DNA of 64,000 nt from contig JAPNXP010000013.1 of assembly GCA_028753945.1 (NCBI GenBank), forward strand, positions 496,001 to 560,000. The letters are read 5' to 3'. The stretch is from Hexactinellida sp. DTS-2022. Lineage: Eukaryota; Porifera; Hexactinellida. Both the position numbers and the translations under genes were made by a program. The notes beneath the pieces are model-generated. The model did not search any database, had not been told where the DNA came from, and was given only the letters and a program-made list of their open reading frames with translations. Positions 1 through 11,100 of the stretch are shown here, piece after piece (position 1 is the stretch's first letter; every line of letters starts with the position of its first letter).

Positions 1-165
1 ATTTTAATTAACTTAATTTATATAGTACGTATAATCATTTATTCATTGTATCCCATATTTGTTAACCGAATTTACTGATTATACCAATTTAGTTAATTAT
101 GTTACAAATTACTGAGCAATCAATTAATTCCAGGTGTAAGCATGTTGTGATAATAATGTAATGAA

Positions 166-330
166 TTGTAGTAATTCTCGTAATATGAAAACCAAGGGAC
201 CGTCGAAATTTGTTCGTATCGTATTAACCTCAGTCACTTACATGCATTTGTATAGGTTAGGGGGATTAAATTTTGTACTCTTTAACCGATATTTCGCCAT
301 ATCCGTGTTCGTATTGACGAGAGTCTACTA
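166..330. mobile_element. Short TA-inserted inverted-repeat element, family A (degenerate copy)
   Basis: The stretch before the first gene holds a decayed copy of a family also seen near 11408-11578, 20046-20209 and 30728-30882. Shared marks are GGGACCGTCGAAATT near the left end, TGCATGCATTTGTATAGG in the middle and a right end reading GAGAGTCTACT. The left end here is eroded. The small ORF running through it has no support as a gene. Confidence 0.65.
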
Positions 331-395
331 TATTAATTATTCTATTTGCAAATATTAATTATTCTCATTTACATTTATTGGCAGCATAGCTAATA

Positions 396-2180
396 ATGGA
401 GGATAATCCAACTTTTTTCATTACAGAAGAAAATATTCCTAAAATCCAAACATATCAAGAATTGATTTCTCAAAAACTCAATAATTTATCAGAACAAACA
501 GATAATCTAATAGAAGATGGAAAATATGAAAATGCGCTTGTTTTGTTGAATAAATTAGTTGTTCTTGATTCACAAAGTTATTCGCACTATTTACGTAGAG
601 CGAGTTGTTTATTCAATTTATGTGATTTTAAATCTGCCATTATTAACATTGAAAAAGCACTTGCAATGCGGAATTCTCAAGAATTGCTTGAAAAATGCGC
701 TTTTTATCACTTTCTATACGCACAATCACTCTACGACCAAAAGCTTTACCCCGAAGCAGTTAAAGAATTCGACCATTCAATCCAGATGATTTCTAACAAG
801 CTTATATTTCACATACGAAAGCTAGCTTGCATTTGGGCAATGGGTGACCATAACAAGTGTTTGGATATAATTAACCAACTTATGGCTGACTATATCGATA
901 ACGCAGATATCCTAGTATTACGAGCCATACTGTACTATTCCTATGGTAAGCATACAAAGTGTTTTGAGGATGTGCATCATACCCTTGACATAGATAGCTG
1001 CAATACAATTGCGCTCAGTTTGAAGGAAAAACTTTCAAAAGCGGCCGCACACCATAGAGAACAAGCCATTTCTCTCCACATGCAGAATAAGAATAGGGAA
1101 GCGCTTAGAAAAATTAACCTAGCTATAGAAACTGACCCGACATGCGCGGAATTTCACATATTTCGCGGTGTCCTTTATCGGAATTTACGTGAGTATACAT
1201 CTGCGGCAGATGACTTCCTAATCGCTCTCAACAAATGCAACCATGATCAAGATAATCCTATTTACTGGGATAGCAATAAACAATTGATATTAACTTACAA
1301 CGACTTTGCAGTTCATTGTTATAAGAAGAAGTTTTATGAAGAGGCAATTCAGTTGCTAAACAAAGGAATTGAGTCTGAAAAGAATGAGAAAGGTCTCTAT
1401 ATGAATCGCGGCGATTGTTATTTACAGTTGGGACATTGCGATTTCGCGCGTTCTGATTACGAAGAGGCTCTTCAAATTGATGAACACAACTCTCTTGCTA
1501 AATCCAGGCTTGCTTTTGTGTTGTATTCGAAAGGAATTGATTCGTTTTCCCAATCAAAATACGCAATAGCAACTCAACAATTCTCAGAGGCTATTCACTT
1601 CTCTCCCACTGTAACACACTTCTACTTGTGTCGCGCTAAATCCCGTCTAATCGAAGGGGACACTGAGCATAGCAAGGTAGATGCTCTCATATCTCTCCTG
1701 CTGTCTCCTGGCATTGAGTTAGATCCCGCACTAAAGAGTAGGCTATTTCCGGACGCCCGGACACCAGAGCATCTCCTACAGACGCCTGAAGGAAAGCTAG
1801 CCATTGAGTACATGCGGACTATACAGGATACTGATGCTAGCAAGAGTATTAGCCGAGACAATGCTAGTACTGTAATGCAGCTAGATAATCCGAGTGGTGT
1901 TGTAGATAATCCAACGCCTCAATTGGAAGATAATGTAATTGTAGATGATAGTAGAACTATTGAGGATGTAAAGAGGTTTTGTAGCCAGGATATAATCTGT
2001 GCTCCTAGAAATTGGAGCGTTCTAACTGGAAATCTTCCTGCTATTCCAACTCCTACTGGGGATAATGGTATTATGCCAAACCTAAGGAGATGCATGGACG
2101 AAATGGAATTCCATAAAGCGATATATTATACTAGGAAGAAGATAGACATGGAACTTGCGAAATATTTCAAGCTCAACTGA
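396..2180 (+). CDS. TTC16: TPR-repeat protein, TTC16-like
   Basis: A single-exon protein of 594 residues made mostly of tetratricopeptide repeats. Helical repeat pairs run from about residue 30 to 450. The stretch around residues 330-360 (GLYMNRGDCYLQLGHCDFA) and the later HFYLCRAKSRL and LFPDARTPEHLL segments resemble vertebrate TTC16 in order and spacing. No signal peptide or membrane segment is visible. TPR proteins are scaffolds for protein contacts; the role of TTC16 is poorly known, although it is usually linked to ciliated or testis tissue. The start is the first ATG in the frame. After residue 480 the tail is low-complexity, then a short conserved-looking C-terminus. An AATAAA lies at 2481-2486. 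TTC16 in other animals has several introns, so an intronless copy is notable. Confidence 0.72.
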   Translation: MEDNPTFFITEENIPKIQTYQELISQKLNNLSEQTDNLIEDGKYENALVLLNKLVVLDSQSYSHYLRRASCLFNLCDFKSAIINIEKALAMRNSQELLEKCAFYHFLYAQSLYDQKLYPEAVKEFDHSIQMISNKLIFHIRKLACIWAMGDHNKCLDIINQLMADYIDNADILVLRAILYYSYGKHTKCFEDVHHTLDIDSCNTIALSLKEKLSKAAAHHREQAISLHMQNKNREALRKINLAIETDPTCAEFHIFRGVLYRNLREYTSAADDFLIALNKCNHDQDNPIYWDSNKQLILTYNDFAVHCYKKKFYEEAIQLLNKGIESEKNEKGLYMNRGDCYLQLGHCDFARSDYEEALQIDEHNSLAKSRLAFVLYSKGIDSFSQSKYAIATQQFSEAIHFSPTVTHFYLCRAKSRLIEGDTEHSKVDALISLLLSPGIELDPALKSRLFPDARTPEHLLQTPEGKLAIEYMRTIQDTDASKSISRDNASTVMQLDNPSGVVDNPTPQLEDNVIVDDSRTIEDVKRFCSQDIICAPRNWSVLTGNLPAIPTPTGDNGIMPNLRRCMDEMEFHKAIYYTRKKIDMELAKYFKLN

Positions 2181-2300
2181 TTGTTTGTTTGTTTGTTTGT
2201 TTGTTTGTTTGTTTGTTTGTTTGATTGTTTGATTGTTTGTTTGTTTGATTGTTTGATTGTTTGTTTGTTTGTTTATTTGTTTGTTTGCATGTTTGTTTAT
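2181..2300. repeat. TTTG microsatellite in the TTC16 3' flank
   Basis: Some 115 bp of TTTG units with a few GATT and CATG variants begin right after the TTC16-like stop codon. The rest of the gap to 2660 shows only AT-rich 3' flank and a poly(A) signal at 2481-2486. Confidence 0.9.
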
Positions 2301-2660
2301 TCAGTTACTCGATCACTTAATCATGAATCACTAATATTTGCCGCATACTAAATAAGTATATTATGCCAATAGCACATAAAGTTACAGATATATGCTTTTA
2401 GTGAAAGTAAAATTATTAGTGTTCTCTTAATAGAATTCCATTAATTTTGTACTTTCAACAGGTAGTGTATTTGTTTTAAAAATAAAGAATTAATTTGGAA
2501 ATAATGATGTTAAATCCATTAATTATGTATTATCTATCCACATGTTACCGGAAGTGTATATTTTACAAAATAATAAGTTTAATATATTTTAATGAATTTT
2601 GAAAGCGAAAAGATTGAAAACTACATTATTTATGTAATATGTATATACGTACTAGACTTT

Positions 2661-3695
2661 TTAATGAATACTTTTCTTCAGATACTGTATCCATGCAACT
2701 TTCTCCTCTTCACTTAGCGCACAGAATCTGTAATCTCTGTTTGGAGTTTTGATAGTAAAAGTGAACTCTGTTGGAGGTGCTGTTTTATAATCACCCATTC
2801 CTTCCATAATCGAATCACTGGCGTTTAATTCGAATTCTCCTCTGGGATAAGAGGATGTTTCGTCTTCGAAATATAGCATATTTCCACTGACTACCTTTAC
2901 CCATCGTTTTCTCCATTTCCCCTTTGTTCCTGATCCAGTTTTGTACAAGTGTCCTGATTTAGATATCTTCTTATTTATGTTTACGTGAGCTCTAATTCTA
3001 AGTCTGTTCTCTTCGGATATACTGTGTTGCATAGCTAGGATTGAATAATACCACTCTGTTGTTTCTCTATTCGTGTGTCCGTGTAGGAAATACACTCTTT
3101 TTAGCTCGTCCCCTTGTAAGTGCGAGAGCGAGATGGAATACGGTTTTCCCTCAACAGGCTGTAAGCTGATATCGAGCTGTGTGAGTGGTAGGCTTGTCTT
3201 TGCATCAGTATCTCCGTATTTGCTGTAGAACTCCAAAACTTCATCTTTTAATTGGATATACCTTAGTTTCCAACCTTTTTCATTATTTTTACTTTTCTTC
3301 TGTAACATTCCACACTTTTGTCCTTTGAACCCACAATAGAAATCCTCCACTTCCTCTCCAAACAGTTTTCTGTTATACTTATTCTGTATGTACTCGTATT
3401 TTATTATATACAGAGAAGTGGGGTTCGGTTTGAGATAGAAATCTGGTCTGTAGCTATCTAGACTATCTGACAATGCATTTCCTACAACTTGCTTTAATTC
3501 TTTGTTAGTTAGGTTATCAAGTTGGAACGACTTTACATTACTTCCATCAGCCAGTTCTTTGTGCATCATAGCGCATTCTATACAGAGGTAGCAGCCGTAT
3601 TTCAGGTCGCACCAAGTTGCGTTCTTATCATTGCAGTCGGCACAAACTTTTATTTTGTTTTGGCTCTGCGTATGTTGGTTATTTACAGTGTCCAT
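2661..3695 (-). CDS. ADAP-like ArfGAP with two PH domains, catalytic Arg replaced by Lys
   Basis: A single-exon protein of 344 residues with the layout of ADAP1/ADAP2 (centaurin-alpha): an ArfGAP zinc finger, then two PH domains. The zinc ligands are C18, C21, C38 and C41 in the family spacing CX2CX16CX2C. PH1 is about residues 128-225 and PH2 about 245-343, each ending in the expected tryptophan helix (EWYYSIL and AWIQYL). Family members bind PIP3 or PI(4,5)P2 at the plasma membrane and stimulate GTP hydrolysis on Arf6. The arginine that normally follows CSGIH is lysine here (C41-A-M-M-H-K46), so GAP activity is doubtful while zinc and lipid binding look kept. A TATA-like box lies at 3752-3759, about 57 bp upstream of the ATG. 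Confidence 0.88.
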   Translation of the reverse strand: MDTVNNQHTQSQNKIKVCADCNDKNATWCDLKYGCYLCIECAMMHKELADGSNVKSFQLDNLTNKELKQVVGNALSDSLDSYRPDFYLKPNPTSLYIIKYEYIQNKYNRKLFGEEVEDFYCGFKGQKCGMLQKKSKNNEKGWKLRYIQLKDEVLEFYSKYGDTDAKTSLPLTQLDISLQPVEGKPYSISLSHLQGDELKRVYFLHGHTNRETTEWYYSILAMQHSISEENRLRIRAHVNINKKISKSGHLYKTGSGTKGKWRKRWVKVVSGNMLYFEDETSSYPRGEFELNASDSIMEGMGDYKTAPPTEFTFTIKTPNRDYRFCALSEEEKVAWIQYLKKSIH

Positions 3696-3751
3696 AGCTC
3701 TTGTGTATATGTTAGTTTCTATATTAGTTTAGTTCTTGTTTGTTGTAAGCT

Positions 3752-3759
3752 TATTTATA
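3752..3759 (-). promoter_or_regulatory. TATA-like box of the ADAP-like gene
   Basis: TATAAATA on the minus strand, 57 bp upstream of the start codon. The distance is similar to that of the TATA-like boxes before the kinase and RING genes. Confidence 0.5.
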
Positions 3760-4163
3760 CTTACTTGTGAATACTATATTTTCTTAAAATCTACTCTTTT
3801 GCGAATCTATTTTTATTTATCGGTTTCGAAACCCACGGACTTTCAATTTAAAATTATTTTTTATCATACTTACTTACTACGTACTTGCTAACTTATTTAG
3901 TTACTAATACTTTCTCCACAGGTTGGGGTAATAACATCATATATTTTCTAAATATAGTAATTAATTTCTATAATATTTTAATGATTTTGCATTACACAAT
4001 TTTCTGTGATATTTTACGTAAAATATAACATAGTTAATTAATTAATAGAGTTTAATTATTTGATGCTTGAAATAACTTGTGAAATGTTTAAGATATTAAT
4101 TAAAGCTTTTTTTAGGAACATTAAATTTTCATTATGCATTGATAATAATCAAATCCTTCAGCC

Positions 4164-5066
4164 CACCATACACGATACAAACAAAGTTGCATGCAACTTT
4201 GTTGCATCCAACATGTTGCATTGAAACATGTTCAATTTTCTTACAACGTTGTTGCACGAAAATACGAAAATTCAGTACATGTTTTCAGATTATTTTCGAT
4301 TGCATTATTTCACCTTCTCAAAACAATTGAATGATTGTCGTAATGCTTTCTACACTTATTATTTCTAGTTACATTTTTTATTTATTGCCTACTTTCTCAG
4401 TACTCTTAATCAAAGCCACCTATGATGCGATCAGAATTATAAGTACGGTTTAAAGAACACATCGTAATGTTGCATATTATTTTCCTAGAAATACTTCACT
4501 TCTTAATTATCCACGACCCGTTAACGACAGTTTTTTATTTTTGAATGAATCTAGAAAATATAGATTAACACTTTGGGATTGCACATGTACTAGCCATTGC
4601 ATTTCTGGGATCTAGGTGAATTCCTAGTTATGGGCAGCCTCCGGACGACAGTGCCCGAATAAAGGAGATTTGAGTGTATATATAAATATCCAGTTATAAC
4701 TAAGAATACCCTTATCACTGGAAATACGTCCATCCCTACGAAATTTCTATAACTGGCTGTGTCAAGTGAAAAAATTTCTTTCATCAATAGATGAAATGCA
4801 CTTTGCGTCTCTCAATTTTGATCCAATCCTTAACCCATGAGATTCTCAATTTGCGTTGCGGATCAAATGCAATTTCCTCCGGCGAAGTATAATAATTTGG
4901 AATGCGGAAACGACAGCGTGTGTTTTTCCATTTTATTCAATTAGAAATTAACAAATCCATTGGGATTATACGTATAGTACTGATTTAAAGTAATATTTTA
5001 CTATGTATAATAAGTAATTTACATGCAACATATTGCTTGCAACAAAGTTGCATCGTGTATGTTGGT
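4164..5066. mobile_element. About 0.9-kb element with terminal inverted repeats
   Basis: The left end (CCACCATACACGATACAA) is matched in reverse complement at the right end (CCAACATACACGATGCAA). Both ends continue inward into AAGTTGCA-rich sequence. At the left a perfect 20-bp palindrome, CAAAGTTGCATGCAACTTTG, occurs at 4191-4210. No transposase ORF is visible, so it would be non-autonomous. I could not identify a clear target duplication. It fills most of the gap between the ADAP-like gene and FANCM. Confidence 0.6.
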
Positions 5067-5132
5067 CTCTAAAACACTGTATTAATTAATTACAATTATT
5101 TATGCTACTAATGTGTTGTTAATAAGAATTAT

Positions 5133-8100
5133 ATGTCGATCGAGTGCGAATTGGAATCTCCAGATTTAGATGAATTGGATGATATCGATTGGAAAGATGC
5201 TGCTTTTGAATCTGAAAATTCTAACTTTTATTGCGCTGCACAGCTAAACCAAGGTGATAATTATTACTCAATACGAATGTGATTTACATTTACCGTTTAT
5301 TAGATTAGCATTATCATTTGCATTGTGTATGAATATTATTTCCAATAATATCTAAATTTATCGACCTTATTAAGCATTACTTTTAACTTTACAATGTTAT
5401 ATGATTTACTTTAATTAGAGGGGGTTTTGTGTGCTAAAGTACATGTTGCACATTTTAATTAATATTAATGGACACTACTTTAAATGGATCTAATATACTT
5501 TTACTGTAAACTGTATTTTTGTGTAATGAGATTTTTCTTAAAATATTATTGCGGCATAATCAATCTATCTATAGATTGATACTGGCGAGTATTAATATTA
5601 AACTGTTATTTACATTACAAGGGTGTAGATACAGCTAAAATGCAGTAATTACAGTTTGACTCAAGATATTTTCGGTTAATTCATTTCTCCGCTTAATTGG
5701 GCCAAACTACCCTGGTACAAAACTGACCCTATTAAGCGGAGTCAACTGTATTCGAAAATGATCATATTCATTGCCTTTATAGTAGTCAATCATGGAAATA
5801 TTTATTTTGTTAAAAATTACGGAATTTTGGACGCGTGTAAAAATATGAACATTTGCATGAGAAAATATAATTAGCATCTCATCATTTATTATTTATTATA
5901 GATGATCACTCAAAACCTTCTACTTTTAACAACCAGATACCGTGTAACAGTTATAAGCCAGCACAAATAGAGTATATTTCAGGGTTTAACGAAGAGAGTG
6001 GAAAGACATGGCAATATCCAATAAACTTACCGATTAGAGATTACCAGTTCTCTATTGTCAGACGTTGTTTGTTTAAAAACACACTCGTGTGTCTACCCAC
6101 TGGGCTGGGTAAGACATTCATTGCAGCAGTTGTGATGCTTAACTTCTATAGATGGTTCCCTGAGGGAAAGATTGTGTTCCTAGCGCCTACAAAACCACTT
6201 GTTGCTCAGCAAGTAAGCAGGAATAGTTAAGGATTAATTTATTAACTTGTATATATGTAGACTGTCTGTTAATTACATACTACAGTGGATGCCGGTTATA
6301 AGCACATCGTCGGTAATTGCACTTAATGTGCTTATAACCGACATAAATTATACAGGGTATATGTCAACCGTTTTCCAACATATTGTGCTTATATCCGATA
6401 TGTTCTTATAACCGCTGTGCTTATATCCGACATCTACTGTATTACCCATAGACGGCATGGGCTTTTAGTCTACAGACTTTATAGACAGTCTACAAATTTT
6501 TGCTTATTTTATATGTGCTTTTATAGATCATCTACATATAAGGAAGCTCTTAAAGGATTTATTAGTTTTTGGCTGGATTTTTGCCGACTACAGTGCAACT
6601 TATATTATCCGAAATTCGATTAACGAGCACACCTGGCTGGCCCAATATTATTCCACAAATTAGTTCAGCATTATACTATCCGAACATGTTTGACTGCTCC
6701 CAACGAATTTGGATAATAAAAGTTGCACTGTACTACGTTGTGGGCTAATATTGTCATTGTTGAATTCAGTTTAATATCAGCACATTCCCGGCACATATAA
6801 ATCGATGATTATAGATTAATGTCTATAAATATATTTTGTCAAATATCAAATTCAACTATACTCTAATTCTAATATTAGACACTAAACTTAATTGTTGCAA
6901 ATCAATGTAAATTTCTGTCCTTGCTTAGTTTCAATGTATATATTCTTTACACTATAATGTTCTTATAGTGTAATAATTAATATAGCCAACGGACAATAAA
7001 TTATATACTAACCTATGCAATATTCAATGTTTGACAAGAGTTATGTTTGACAAGAGTTTTTGTTCTATGCAATATTCAATGTTTGACAATAATTTTTATA
7101 CTACGCAATATTCAATGTTTTACATCAATTTTTACTATGCAATATTCAATGTTTTACATCAATTTTTATACTATGCAATATTCAATGCAATATATTCAAT
7201 GTTTGACAAGAATTTTTATACTATGCAATATTCAATGTTTTACATCAATTTTTATACTATGCAATATTCAATGTTTTACATCAATTTTTATACTATGCAA
7301 TATTCAATGTTTGAAAATAATTTATATACTATGCAATATTCAATGTTTGACAAGAATTTTTATTCTATGCATTATTCAATGTTTGAAAATAATTTATGGA
7401 CTATGCAATATTCAAAAAATGTTTAATTTTCCATATTTATTATCTTATCTCCTTATAATACAAATAACTGCTATATTATGTTGCCTGCATAGATTAACGC
7501 TTGTTGCAACATAACCGCTTTACCGCGCTCAGATGTAACCGAGATGACGGGTGCTATTTCTGCCCAGAAGAGAGCGCTTATTTGGAGAGAGAACAGAGTA
7601 TTCTTCTTGACCCCACAGGTTCTACAGAATGACCTCTCCTCTGGCATTTGTCCGGCCGGTGATATTGTGTGCTGTGTGTTAGACGAGGCACACAAGGCAC
7701 TGGGTAACTACGCGTACTCACAAGTGGTGAGAGAATTGGTGGTTAATAGCGTTAAGTTTAGAGTACTGGCTCTAAGCGCTACTCCTGGGGACGATCTAGC
7801 AGCTATACAGGAAGTGAGCATATTTATTATGTATTATTTATTATTTACGTATTGATATACAGTAGAATCCGAACGGAGATCCATATATACAGTGAACTCC
7901 CGTTATAACCAAGTTAGGTATAACGGAATAACCGCTTGTAACGAAATTGATGTTTCCCCCACTAAAAAGCATTAATAATTATCCGCTTATGAGCCTTGTA
8001 ACGAATATCCGGATATAACGAAGGAATTTACAGGTCCCAAACAATTCGTTATAACGAGAGTCAACTGTATATTTCTAGTAATAGTGAGAAAAAAAATCTT

Positions 8101-11100
8101 GAATATTGCTATATTACTATGAAGTATAACGTCTCAAATAAGTATTTTAAGTAGTACACTAGATGTTTTGTTCGGATTACAAAGGTTTGGATAACTTTGG
8201 TTCAGATAATCTAGGTTCTATTATTAACCGTGTTCGCACTAACGAATATACTGCACTTAACTCTATAGGTGATTAACAACTTGCTAATCTCCTGCATTGA
8301 GCTGAGAACGGAGGAGTCTATTGACGTATTGCCTTACACACATCAGAGGAAAGTAGAGAAGTATGTTTTGAAGCTGGATGGAGTTATCGGGGAGATTAAT
8401 GTGAAGTTTCTATCCGTGCTAAGTGGTATAGTTCGTAAGCTGTATTCCCATAAAGCTGTGTACACTGAAGATGCTAAGAAGCTCAGCAAATTCCAGCTAA
8501 TCAAGGTTAGCAGTATATTCAGTCAAACAAATTACAGTAAACCTTAGTTTAACTACAATCCCTAAAGCAATCGGTTAACACAATATAATACAATAAGCAA
8601 ATACTTACCAATCTTACAGGGATTTGATCCATGTATTAGAGCATTTATATTGGCTTATAATTCATTGAAAATACGTATGCATTATGACTCACTGCCCTAA
8701 TTTCATTTATGAGTACCTACATCAATGTTTTCTTCAAGAAAATAGAAACTATAGCAATGTTGTTTGACGGTTTACTTACCATGAATGTACTACATATCCT
8801 TATTCATGTGTTTATCAATAGAAATTCGGGAAAACCCTTAAATCCACTGAAAAATCCCAAATCTAGTCAATTCCATTAGTAAGTATTGGTAACTATTGCA
8901 GTGTTTCATATAGGATTTGCATACAAAGGGGGCAATCTGGATTATGTATGTTCTTAAAGGGGGGGCTAAAATAAACTTCGTAGTGTATTGGTTTTTCTAT
9001 TGTGGGCACTTGAAGGAGCAGGGGGGGGGGGGAAATGTCCCCCCCTCCCCTACAACCTCCTGTATGAAACCCTGTATTGTATCCAACAGGCTCGAGAGAA
9101 CTTCCGTAACACGGTATCGGGTGCGTTTATCGGACCCGTGGAGGGCGAGTTCGCGATTGGCATATCTCTCTACAACTCGTACGATCAGCTGTACGCCAGT
9201 GGCATTCGCGCTAGCTACCTGTCCATACAGAGACTGCTCACCGATGGGAAGTCTGCGTCCAGGTTACACTCCGAGGTAGTGAGGAATGTGGAGCTGAATC
9301 AGATGATCGCTAGGATGGAAAAGCTAGTCGATTCAATGCATAAGTTCTTTATACGCACAAACTCATTAGACCCAAATCTAAGTATTGTAGCAGTTACAGA
9401 TACTTCTGTCAACGTGAGTTATAGTATAACTATTGAATTAGGAATTCTTTATATCGCATTTTTAATGTAAATTCAGGTTCATTTTAGCATCAAAATTTCA
9501 TCTTTGTTAAGTTAGGATTTTATATTGAAATTGTTAGCTGATATACTATAAGTAAACCCTTTATTTAATTTGTATTAATGAGTAAATTCCTTTTAGCTAG
9601 ACTCATCACTAGGTAGTGACGATTTCTTCTACAGCCATCCCAAGCTAGTTAAGCTGGAATCAATCGTAGTTTCTCACTTCAAGGAATCTCGTACCATGGA
9701 TAACACGAATACCCGAGTTATGATATTCAGTAGCTTTAAAGATAGTGTGGAGGAGATTAGTGTTATGTTACACAGACACTTGCCGTTGGTTAGAGTTATG
9801 TGTTTCTACGGACATGGGAGTAAGGCTACTGGCGCTAAAGTGCGAGGGTTCTCACAAAAGGAACAGTTAAAGGTCATGGAGAGGTTTAGACAGGGAGGGT
9901 ATAACGTGTTGGTGTGCACCTGTGTGGGAGAAGAGGGACTGGATATTGGAGATGTGGATTTGATTGTTTGTTTTGATTCTCCCAAAGCTCCTGGCAGATA
10001 TGTACAGAGGATGGGGAGAACTGGTCAGCTGATATTACAGTAGAACTCGGTTTGTACGTACACCCTGGGAGATATAACTAGTACGTACTAACCGAGTTGA
10101 CACTACATAGAGATACATATACATTGACAAACTTTACTTGTAAGTACAAGTTAGTACGTACTACCCGAAGTACTTACTAACCGAGTTCTACAGTAATTAA
10201 TACAATTATTTAAATTGGAATTTAAACCCACTGATAATACAACAATATTAGGGAGTTCAGCTTTTCCTACGGCCAAATATTTTCAATATTAAATCTGACA
10301 TTGTAAATGTGACTTTTTGTTGTTAAAAATTATCTTGCCTGTGCTTGAAATATCATTCGAAAAGGTGTGGTGTTGGCCAATATATATGTACCTTATTTAT
10401 TCGAATAGTAGCCTAGGCGTTTATTGTTTTTTAGGCCATTTCTGACCAATAATTGTTGTGACTTTTCGAGAATATAACATATTATACAATTATTTAGTAT
10501 AGTCGGTTGATAATCGTATTGCGACTTATATTAGATAAATATATTTACTCCGGGTACCAGAGGTAAATTTGTATTTGCTAATTTTTGGGGGCTATTATTG
10601 GAGGTAGGCGATTATTCGAATATGGGCTACTATTAGAGTATATACGGTATTTCCTTTTCTAAATTATTCAAGAGTTAGACTTGCTTACCTCAAGGTCAAT
10701 TTTTTAACTGATAAAACTGGCCATAAAACTGGCCTTTCTCTTGCGTAAACTTGCATACTAAAAGGCCTACCTCTATACAAGTTATCTCATAGTATTATAT
10801 AATAATTTGTCCTTGAGAGTTCGAATTAACAGATGTTGACTGTAGTTATATTGTATAAAGTTGTTCATATTAATCAGACCTGACTGTTGTACGTATATAC
10901 GTAATAATATTGCTGCTAGGTCGCAAGAGAGAGGGTCGCATAGTGATGCTGCTCTCAGAAGGGAAGGAAGAACAGGCCTATCAGAAGTGCCAGAGTTCTA
11001 AGAAGCACATTTACAAGATCGTAACAGAGGGACACAAACATCTCAATTTCTACACAAACTCCCCTCGGATGGTGCCAGCACATATTTCCCCACAGCCGGA

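Noticed and set aside
4139-4787. Small ORFs within the 0.9-kb inverted-repeat element
   Set aside because: Too short, with no transposase motif; treated as non-coding.
7031-7514. Two overlapping repetitive ORFs of 131 and 155 codons
   Set aside because: By-products of the 36-bp tandem repeat in FANCM intron 2.
8917-9470. Two overlapping plus-strand ORFs at 8917-9279 and 8988-9470
   Set aside because: Only the part from 9090 to 9413 in one frame is coding (FANCM exon 5). The upstream part runs through a G-run and intron sequence.
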